Both the position numbers and the translations under genes were made by a program. Shown in pieces: positions 1 to 5,828 of a stretch of DNA of 20,246 nt. Numbering within the stretch: the stretch's first letter is position 1; each line of letters starts with the position of its first letter. The notes beneath the pieces were generated by a model. It was not told where the DNA came from. It did not search any database and saw only the letters and a program-made list of their open reading frames with translations. Where the stretch lies: the NCBI GenBank assembly GCA_023412745.1, contig JAEZBZ010000166.1, positions 1 through 20,246 of the forward strand, written 5' to 3'. This DNA comes from Pseudomonadota bacterium (lineage in GTDB: Bacteria > Pseudomonadota > Alphaproteobacteria > Rhizobiales > Hyphomicrobiaceae).

Positions 1-561
1 ACCAACCCAGCCTACAAGGGCCGCATCGTGATGCCGAACCCGGCGTCCTCGGGTACGGGCTTCTTCCACGTCTCGGCATGGCTGCAGATGTTCGGCGAAG
101 ACAAGGGCTGGGCCTTCATGGACGCCCTGCACAAGAACATCGCCTATTATGAGCACTCGGGCGCCAAACCGTGCCGGCAGGCCGCGACCGGCGAGTTTCC
201 GGTCGGCATCGCCTACGAGCTGATCGGCGCCACCATGAAACAGCAGAACGCGCCGATCGACGTCCTGCTGATGCAGGAGGGCGGCGGTTGGGACATGGAC
301 ACGGCCGCGATCCTGAAGGGCACCAGGAACCTCGCCGCGGCCCAGCGGCTGATGGATTTCGCGGCCAGCCGCAAGGCCAACGAGATGTACGCGAAGTCGA
401 TTCCGCAGGTTGCCATTGAGGGCGTCGGCCAGCCGATCCCGCATTACCCGGAAGGCGTCGCGGCCTCGATGATCCCGAACGATCTCGACTGGGCCTCAGA
501 AAACCGCGACCGCATCATCGCCGAATGGACGCGGCGGTATCAGGGTGGCGAGAAGAAGTAG
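1..561 (+). CDS. Putative 2-aminoethylphosphonate-type ABC transporter substrate-binding protein, C-terminal part
   Basis: The reading frame is open from base 1 and ends at TAG 559-561, so about 186 C-terminal residues are present and the N-terminus with any signal peptide lies outside the window. The segment beginning GRIVMPNPASSGTGF, followed by a conserved SAWLQMFGEDKGW and later KPCRQAATGEFPVGIAYE, resembles the periplasmic iron/phosphonate class of solute-binding proteins. As I remember it, it is closest to the subgroup annotated as putative 2-aminoethylphosphonate binding protein (PhnS2-like). It would capture ligand in the periplasm and deliver it to an ABC permease, whose genes are presumably upstream. 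Nothing in the fragment proves the ligand; Fe(III) or polyamine binding are alternatives. The protein ends in a normal charged tail (TRRYQGGEKK), so the 3' end looks intact. Family sure, substrate uncertain. Confidence 0.8.
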   Translation, partial: TNPAYKGRIVMPNPASSGTGFFHVSAWLQMFGEDKGWAFMDALHKNIAYYEHSGAKPCRQAATGEFPVGIAYELIGATMKQQNAPIDVLLMQEGGGWDMDTAAILKGTRNLAAAQRLMDFAASRKANEMYAKSIPQVAIEGVGQPIPHYPEGVAASMIPNDLDWASENRDRIIAEWTRRYQGGEKK

Positions 562-637
562 GGGGCGGCCGCCGCCTGAGCACTTGTGCTTCGGGGGCAA
601 GGGGTCGCGCGCTGTCCAATCTGTCGCGCAGCGTCAA

Positions 638-658
638 CCTCTGCCTTCTAAGCAGAGG
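638..658 (+). repeat. Perfect 7-bp palindrome resembling a tRNA-Arg(TCT) anticodon arm
   Basis: CCTCTGC (638-644) and GCAGAGG (652-658) pair perfectly around the 7-base loop CTTCTAA. That is the geometry of a tRNA anticodon arm with T33, anticodon TCT (647-649) and purines at 37-38. No D arm precedes it and no convincing T arm or acceptor stem follows, so it is not a complete tRNA. It may be a leftover attachment-site fragment next to the TA pair, or a simple hairpin. Confidence 0.35.
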
Positions 659-685
659 ATGGGTCCCTTGCGTTCGCGGCATCAA

Positions 686-1777
686 TTAGTCTGCAAATTC
701 AAATGTCGCCTTCAGATCATTCATTGCACCGAAGTGAATTTCCCGAACGTGTTGGAGCATGCCAACTACGATGCCGGGATGCAGATTTATACTCTCTGCA
801 AATTCACACACTTCTGCCTTGGTTGTCGGGCTAGTTGCAACGAACTCAGCAAACCTTCCCTTGCCGACCAGAATTTCCTCAGTCCAAGCATTAGCTTCCT
901 TTTCAAATTCTTCACCGTTACCGCCCGGCGCGTCGTCCGCAAAATTCTTACCTTTATGCAAGAGGATGTGTGCGCACTCATGGAAGAACGTCCACCAAAA
1001 GTGGTCATTTTTCTTCATCCGTAGAGACATTTGAATTATGGCGCGGTCTTCGCTTAGCCAACGCGCGGAACCGTAAAGCTTGGTTTTCGAGAACGGCCGC
1101 ACGAACACTAGGGCCACACCCGCAGCGCCGCACAACTCTACCATCCTGGGACTGAACACCTCGGCGCGCTCATTGGTCATGCCTCTAATCACATGTACCG
1201 CACCCTCGAATGCGTCTCTATTGAAGGGCGGCAGGTTCATCTCTCTGGCGCACTGCTCACCGAGCATCAGCCAGGAGAAAATGTGCTCTTTGCTGACATC
1301 CCCGTTCGACTGCCTATGGTGCACACACAGATTTTGCACCTTGGCATCGAACGCACCGGGCGCTCCAATCCCCAGAAAGCCGAGCAAGCCATCCAAAGTC
1401 TGTTCGTCGTCATCCTTGGCATCGGGAAGGACGCCAGATGCACGAAGCTCCTTCAACGGGAAGCACTTCATCCAATCCCGTGTCTCAGGATCAACTTTGC
1501 TTTTTGCCTTCCGGGCCTGAAACAAATCCCAATTCGATTGCAGGCCACTCCAGACGTATGCCTTAAGCCCCAGGACACGCTCAAGAACGATAGCGGTCTC
1601 CGGCGTCACCGGGTTCTTGCCGCTGATGATCTCGCTCACGAGCTTTTTGTTGAGGCCAGACAGCCGTGCGAACTCGGCTTGAGTCCACCCATGGGCATCG
1701 ATGTGTTCTTCAAGATGCTCGCCAGGGTGCGTTGCCCAATCAGGCGACCACCCGTCGTCGTGCTGAACGTGGATCAT
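686..1777 (-). CDS. HigA-like antitoxin fused to an ImmA/IrrE-type zinc metallopeptidase domain
   Basis: 363 residues. Residues about 17-75 form an XRE/HigA-type helix-turn-helix (HPGEHLEEHIDAHGWTQAEF, then NKKLVSEIISGKNPVTPETA). A middle region of unknown fold follows. Residues about 205-310 form an ImmA/IrrE-like domain with the zinc motif HECAH (H266, E267, H270) and a likely third ligand at E294 (FEKEANAW). The gene starts at ATG 1777 behind GAGAGGGG and lies 33 bp downstream of the toxin-like gene on the same strand, the higB-higA order. The HTH half is expected to bind the operator upstream of higB. In this class the peptidase half may regulate stability or cleave a partner, but its substrate cannot be read here. 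Base composition is visibly less GC-biased than in the flanking housekeeping genes, suggesting acquisition. Alternative: a free-standing XRE/ImmA regulator. Confidence 0.85.
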   Translation of the reverse strand: MIHVQHDDGWSPDWATHPGEHLEEHIDAHGWTQAEFARLSGLNKKLVSEIISGKNPVTPETAIVLERVLGLKAYVWSGLQSNWDLFQARKAKSKVDPETRDWMKCFPLKELRASGVLPDAKDDDEQTLDGLLGFLGIGAPGAFDAKVQNLCVHHRQSNGDVSKEHIFSWLMLGEQCAREMNLPPFNRDAFEGAVHVIRGMTNERAEVFSPRMVELCGAAGVALVFVRPFSKTKLYGSARWLSEDRAIIQMSLRMKKNDHFWWTFFHECAHILLHKGKNFADDAPGGNGEEFEKEANAWTEEILVGKGRFAEFVATSPTTKAEVCEFAESINLHPGIVVGMLQHVREIHFGAMNDLKATFEFAD

Positions 1778-1810
1778 AAGCCCCTCTCAAGTACGCTCAC
1801 TAAAACTTTG

Positions 1811-2143
1811 TCAGTGGTAATCCACCACTCCTAACAGCCGGATGGCTGTAACCTCCTTCTCATCAATAGCACCGTCCTTTTTCACGGGCAGAGGATCGTG
1901 GTCCGGCTTGAATTCCAACCGCCAGTTTTCCTTCACATCCACCGCGTAGTGGCCTGCCCTGTCACCCACCAGAGGATGGCATCTGTCGGGTTTGGTCTTG
2001 GGAACATCAGCAAGGCATCGCACTTGCTTCAAAGTGTCGAGGCGCCGCATTAATGGTCGCGCGCGATTGCCGAAGGCGCGGGCCGTTTCCTTCGCGTTCG
2101 ACAGTTGGCGTTCGAGTTTCTTCGACGCGAACGAGAACTTCAT
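1811..2143 (-). CDS. HigB/RelE-superfamily toxin
   Basis: 110 residues. It has the small basic fold expected of RelE-like mRNA interferases: a basic helical N-terminus (FASKKLERQLSNAKETARAFG), a core including HPLVGDRAGHYAVDVKENWR, and the ending VTAIRLLGVVDYH, very like the C-terminus of HigB/'killer' toxins. These toxins cut mRNA on translating ribosomes; that activity is inferred from family. Its ATG at 2143 is preceded by a weak G-rich SD (GGGGGTAG) and by a near-consensus promoter overlapped by two palindromes. The antitoxin-like gene follows 33 bp downstream, so the two are probably one autoregulated operon. Length is normal and no disruption is visible. Confidence 0.82.
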   Translation of the reverse strand: MKFSFASKKLERQLSNAKETARAFGNRARPLMRRLDTLKQVRCLADVPKTKPDRCHPLVGDRAGHYAVDVKENWRLEFKPDHDPLPVKKDGAIDEKEVTAIRLLGVVDYH

Positions 2144-2156
2144 AGTCTACCCCCGC

Positions 2157-2198
2157 GTTACCCTCAAGGTAACTATTATAAGTTACCTGATAGGTAAC
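2157..2198. promoter_or_regulatory. Twin palindromic operators, GTTACC-N5-GGTAAC twice
   Basis: Two identical 17-bp palindromes occur: GTTACC-CTCAA-GGTAAC at 2157-2173 and GTTACC-TGATA-GGTAAC at 2182-2198. They start 25 bp apart, separated by the 8 bases that contain the -10 box. One fills the -35/-10 spacer and the other covers the transcription start, so a bound dimer at either would block RNA polymerase. The HTH of the downstream HigA-like protein is the natural candidate ligand. Confidence 0.8.
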
Positions 2199-2203
2199 GT
2201 CAA
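2175..2203 (-). promoter_or_regulatory. Sigma70-type promoter of the higB-higA operon
   Basis: On the minus strand TTGACG (2203-2198) and a perfect TATAAT (2180-2175) are separated by exactly 17 bases, close to the housekeeping consensus. Predicted transcription start is near 2168, giving a leader of about 25 nt before the higB ATG at 2143. Such a strong promoter is expected for a TA operon kept low by its own antitoxin. Confidence 0.8.
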
Positions 2204-2383
2204 TCATGCGGTGCGGCTCGCCGCATCGACCACCTTGACGCACTGCCCAACGGTGAGGGAGCAAAACATGTTGTAGGGGTTGCGGTCGACAACGGAAGCT
2301 GGAGTTCCCAACTTGCCGCCGACGCCTGCGCACCCGATATAGCTGGTCTGCGCGACGACCCGGCGGGCTTGAGACTGTTCGCG
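2204..2383 (-). pseudogene. Headless remnant of an unknown protein gene
   Basis: On the minus strand a 59-codon open stretch ends at TGA 2206-2204 and reads protein-like (TSYIGCAGVGGKLGTPASVV, then NPYNMFCSLTVGQCVKVVDA). An in-frame TAG lies immediately upstream (2386-2384) and there is no plausible start before the internal ATG. A neighbouring frame upstream reads MNEAMWDVAR, which would join naturally after a frameshift. I do not recognise the family. The stop codon directly abuts the -35 of the higB promoter, so the TA pair may have been inserted just behind this gene. It could still be a chance open frame. Confidence 0.35.
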
Positions 2384-2494
2384 CTACGTCCCACATCGCC
2401 TCGTTCATCGCAAAGACTGTGCGGCTGACCGCATCACGCGGCCGTGACCATCCGGTGCGGCCGACGGCTCCCGCTTCTAGAAAGGGGTGCTTTC

Positions 2495-3481
2495 ATGGAC
2501 CAGGCATTTCACCAGGACTTCGATACCGACCCAATCCACCACCCGAGCGATGAAGCGCCGCTCGACGCCTATTCGCGCGCTGTTTCCACCGTCGTCGATC
2601 GCGTCGGGCCGGCCGTCGTGCGCGTCGAGACCATCGCCGATGGCCAGCGTCGCGGCGGCGTCGGCTCGGGCGTCGTCATCGCCAACGATGGCCTCGTTCT
2701 GACCAACAGCCACGTCGTCGCCGGCGCCAAGCGCGTGCGGCTGGCGTTCGCGGAAGGCGGCGACGCGGAGGCGCGCGTACTGGGCGACGATCCCGATACC
2801 GACCTGGCGCTGCTGCGCGCCGAGGTTCCCGCCGGTACGCCCGCCGCCAGGCTCGGCGATTCCAAGACGCTGCGGCGCGGGCATCTGGTGGTCGCCATCG
2901 GCAATCCGCTGGGCTTTGAATCGACCGTAACGGCTGGCGTCGTGTCGGCGTTGGGCCGCTCGCTGCGCGGCCGCAGCGGACGGCTGATCGATGACGTGAT
3001 CCAGACCGACGCCGCTCTCAATCCCGGAAACTCGGGCGGGCCGCTCGTCTCGGCTAACGGCGAGGTTGTCGGCATCAACACCGCGATGATCAACGGCGCG
3101 CAGGGCATCTGCTTCGCGGTCGCCAGCAACACCGCCGTGTTCGTCGTAACCGAGTTCATCGCGCATGGCCGGGTGCGCCGCGCCTACATCGGCATCGCCG
3201 GCCAGACAGTGCCGCTGTCGCGCCGCGTGGCGCTGGCCGCTCAGGCCGGACCGCGCGCGGTGCGAGTTGGCGAGATGGTGGCCGGCGGTCCGGCGGCCGT
3301 GGCCGGATTGCAGGTTGGTGATGTGCTGCTGTCGCTCGACGGCGCGCCTGTAACCGGAACTGACGATCTCATCCGCCTGCTCAGCGCCGAACGCATCGGG
3401 CGGGATATCGAGATCACCTACATCCGCAACGGCAAGCTCGAAACGGTCTCGGTGCGGCCGGTCGAGCGCGGCCACGCCTAA
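2495..3481 (+). CDS. HtrA/DegP-like S1C serine protease with one PDZ domain, no signal peptide
   Basis: 328 residues from ATG 2495, chosen because AAAGGGG sits just upstream; the in-frame ATG at 2444 would only add an unrelated Arg-rich stretch. The trypsin-like domain (about 25-225) has the triad H73 (TNSHVV), D103 (DTDLALL) and S180 (NPGNSGGP). A PDZ domain covers about 230-325, with GLQVGDVLLSLDGAPV as its ligand-loop region. The N-terminus (MDQAFHQDFDTDP) is hydrophilic and acidic with no signal peptide or membrane anchor, unlike periplasmic DegP/DegS, so the enzyme looks cytosolic unless the start is wrong. It probably handles damaged proteins. rarA follows 106 bp downstream on the same strand; they may be cotranscribed. 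Confidence 0.9.
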   Translation: MDQAFHQDFDTDPIHHPSDEAPLDAYSRAVSTVVDRVGPAVVRVETIADGQRRGGVGSGVVIANDGLVLTNSHVVAGAKRVRLAFAEGGDAEARVLGDDPDTDLALLRAEVPAGTPAARLGDSKTLRRGHLVVAIGNPLGFESTVTAGVVSALGRSLRGRSGRLIDDVIQTDAALNPGNSGGPLVSANGEVVGINTAMINGAQGICFAVASNTAVFVVTEFIAHGRVRRAYIGIAGQTVPLSRRVALAAQAGPRAVRVGEMVAGGPAAVAGLQVGDVLLSLDGAPVTGTDDLIRLLSAERIGRDIEITYIRNGKLETVSVRPVERGHA

Positions 3482-3587
3482 CGGTTGCAGCGGCAGACGC
3501 ATCGGCCAATACACATCGCCGTCGTCTCGCCGCCGAGCGACGCTCTCGACACACCACCCGTCGCCGGATAGGACAATCGGTCTTGTG

Positions 3588-4901
3588 ATGGACAACCTGT
3601 TTCAAGCTGCCGGACTAGAGAAACGCGCGCCGCGGCCGCTGGCCGACCGGCTGCGTCCGCAGAAGCTTGGCGAAGTGGTCGGTCAGGATCATCTGGTCGG
3701 CCCGGAAGGCACGCTGACCCGGATGGTGAAATCCGGCCGGCTGCAAAGCATGATCCTGTGGGGGCCGCCGGGATGCGGCAAGACCACCGTCGCACGCCTG
3801 CTGGCGCATGAAACCGACCTGGAATTCCAGCAGCTTTCGGCGATCTTCTCCGGCGTGCAGGATCTGCGCAAAGCCTTCGATCGCGCCAAAACGCTGCGCC
3901 AGACCGGCAAGGGCACGCTGCTGTTCATCGACGAGATCCATCGCTTCAATCGTTCGCAGCAGGACAGCTTCCTTCCCTACATGGAGGACGGCACCATCAC
4001 GCTGGTCGGCGCGACGACGGAGAACCCGTCGTTCGAACTCAACGCTGCCGTTCTGTCGCGTGCGGCGGTGCTGGTGTTCCACCGGCTCGGCGAGGACGCG
4101 CTGTCGGGTCTCATCCAGCGAGCCGAAGCCGAAGAAAGCCGCGCGCTGCCGCTCGACGACGATGCCCGATCCGCACTGCTGGCAATGGCCGACGGCGACG
4201 GTCGTTCGGTGCTCAATCTCGCCGAAGAAGTGTTCGCCGCGGTGCCGACCGGCGCCCGCCCGCTGACGCGCGAAGCCCTGACCGCGCTCGTGCAGCGCCG
4301 CGCGCCGCTCTATGACAAATCCCGAGACGGCCACTACAATCTCATCAGCGCGCTGCATAAATCCGTGCGCGGTTCCGATCCTGACGCGGCGCTGTATTGG
4401 CTCGCGCGCATGCTGGACGGCGGCGAGGATCGGCTGTTCCTTGCGCGGCGTCTGGTCCGCATGGCGATCGAGGACATCGGTCTCGCCGCCCCGCAGGCGG
4501 TGGTGCAGGCGCTGGCGGCGAAGGACGTCTACGATTTCCTCGGAAGTCCCGAAGGCGAACTGGCGCTGGCGCAGGCGACGATCTATCTGGCCACCGCGCC
4601 GAAATCGAACGGCGCCTATGTCGCCTACAAGGCCGCCATGCGCGCGGCCAAGGAAAGTGGCAGCGTCAGTCCGCCGAAGCACATTCTCAACGCGCCGACC
4701 CGGCTGATGTCGGACGAAGGCTACGGCGCGGGCTATGCCTACGACCACGATACCGAAGAAGGCTTTTCCGGGCAGGATTACTTTCCGGAAAGCATGGGCC
4801 GGCAGCAATTCTACGACCCGCCGGAACGCGGCTTCGAGCGCGATTTGCGCAAGCGTCTGGCCTACTGGGCGGATCTGCGGCGCAAGCAGCAACGCGACTG
4901 A
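3588..4901 (+). CDS. rarA: Replication-associated recombination protein A, AAA+ ATPase
   Basis: 437 residues from ATG 3588 (a GTG codon lies directly before it at 3585; the SD is weak either way). The N-terminus DNLFQ resembles a clamp-binding motif of the RarA family. The AAA+ core has Walker A GPPGCGKTT (59-67), Walker B LLFIDEIH (111-118), sensor 1 LVGATTENPS (139-148) and an Arg-finger segment LSRAAVLVF (156-164). The C-terminal half contains the family's tetramerisation/MgsA regions (YDKSRDGHYNLISALHKSVR, then MAIEDIGLAAPQA). RarA acts at stalled forks and ssDNA gaps, related to Mgs1/WRNIP1. Length is typical and the gene looks intact. Confidence 0.96.
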   Translation: MDNLFQAAGLEKRAPRPLADRLRPQKLGEVVGQDHLVGPEGTLTRMVKSGRLQSMILWGPPGCGKTTVARLLAHETDLEFQQLSAIFSGVQDLRKAFDRAKTLRQTGKGTLLFIDEIHRFNRSQQDSFLPYMEDGTITLVGATTENPSFELNAAVLSRAAVLVFHRLGEDALSGLIQRAEAEESRALPLDDDARSALLAMADGDGRSVLNLAEEVFAAVPTGARPLTREALTALVQRRAPLYDKSRDGHYNLISALHKSVRGSDPDAALYWLARMLDGGEDRLFLARRLVRMAIEDIGLAAPQAVVQALAAKDVYDFLGSPEGELALAQATIYLATAPKSNGAYVAYKAAMRAAKESGSVSPPKHILNAPTRLMSDEGYGAGYAYDHDTEEGFSGQDYFPESMGRQQFYDPPERGFERDLRKRLAYWADLRRKQQRD

Positions 4902-5060
4902 TACGGGGTGTGCATAGGCATCGGCCAAAGGTGCGGCCCCGTGCTTGCCAGGGGTCCGCCCAGCTGTTACACAATTCGCTCAGAATTGAGCATAACGCAT
5001 TGATTTTATTGATCTGAAAGCGTTGCACCGCGCACCCGCTCCAACACGCAAAGAATCGAC

Positions 5061-5681
5061 ATGGCCAACCCACGCATCGAGTTGCACAAAGGCGATCTTT
5101 CGGAAGGCGTGACGTTCAGCGGTTCCGTCGCCATCGACACCGAAACGCTCGGCCTGAAACCGCATCGCGACCGGCTGTGTCTGGTTCAGCTTTCTGCCGG
5201 CGACAACACCGCTCATCTGGTCCAACTTGCTGCCGACGGTTACGACGCGCCGCGTCTCAAGGCGATGCTGACCGACGCCAGCGTCACCAAGATCTTCCAT
5301 TTCGCGCGTTTCGATGTCGCTGTGCTGAAGGCTTATCTCGGCGTCGACGTCAGCCCGATCTACTGCACCAAGATCGCCTCGAAGCTGGTGCGTACCTACA
5401 CGGACCGGCACGGCCTGAAGGACTTGGCCAGCGAACTGACCGGCGTCGAGTTGTCTAAACAGCAGCAAAGCTCGGATTGGGCTGCGACGGAACTCTCCCA
5501 GCAGCAGCTCCACTATGCCGCCTCGGACGTGCTTCACCTGCACGCGATCAAGACGCGGCTCGATGAGATGCTGGAGCGCAGCGGTCGCCGCGAATTCGCC
5601 GAGGCCAGCTTCCGCTATCTGGCGACGCGCGCGCAACTCGATCTCGCCGGCTTCGACGACATGGACATTTTTGCACATTGA
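5061..5681 (+). CDS. rnd: Short ribonuclease D-type 3'-5' exonuclease
   Basis: 206 residues from ATG 5061. It is a single DEDDy exonuclease domain: D26 and E28 in AIDTETLGL, D85 in HFARFDVAVL, and Y152 with D156 in YAASDVLHL. The HRDC domains of the long E. coli RNase D are absent, which is normal for the short alphaproteobacterial form. The expected role is 3' trimming of stable RNAs. It stands about 160 bp after rarA and about 150 bp before the Lpt block. The only feature I see in the upstream gap is a small palindrome, AATTC-GCTCA-GAATT, near 4972-4986. Confidence 0.92.
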   Translation: MANPRIELHKGDLSEGVTFSGSVAIDTETLGLKPHRDRLCLVQLSAGDNTAHLVQLAADGYDAPRLKAMLTDASVTKIFHFARFDVAVLKAYLGVDVSPIYCTKIASKLVRTYTDRHGLKDLASELTGVELSKQQQSSDWAATELSQQQLHYAASDVLHLHAIKTRLDEMLERSGRREFAEASFRYLATRAQLDLAGFDDMDIFAH

Positions 5682-5749
5682 GCATCACAGAACAGGCACA
5701 AGGGCAGTCGGCATCGCGGGAAAACCGTTGACTGCTGAGCGCGGTGGCC

Positions 5750-5779
5750 TTGAAGCCAGTCCCATTGTTTCCCTATTTT
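5750..5779 (+). promoter_or_regulatory. Possible promoter of the lpt operon
   Basis: TTGAAG (5750-5755) and TATTTT (5774-5779) are 18 bases apart, four matches of six to each consensus hexamer. Position about 50 bp before the chosen lptC start fits. The match is modest, and upstream readthrough is an alternative. Confidence 0.3.
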
Positions 5780-5828
5780 GCGGTCAGTCTTGCCCGACTC
5801 ACGGATCGACGGTCGCAGAGCGCGCACA

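Noticed and set aside
600..685. Complete tRNA-Arg gene
   Set aside because: Only an anticodon-arm-like hairpin is present; D arm, T arm and acceptor stem cannot be drawn.
3615..4928. 437-codon antisense frame opposite rarA
   Set aside because: It is a shadow of an unmistakable RarA; frequent in high-GC genes.
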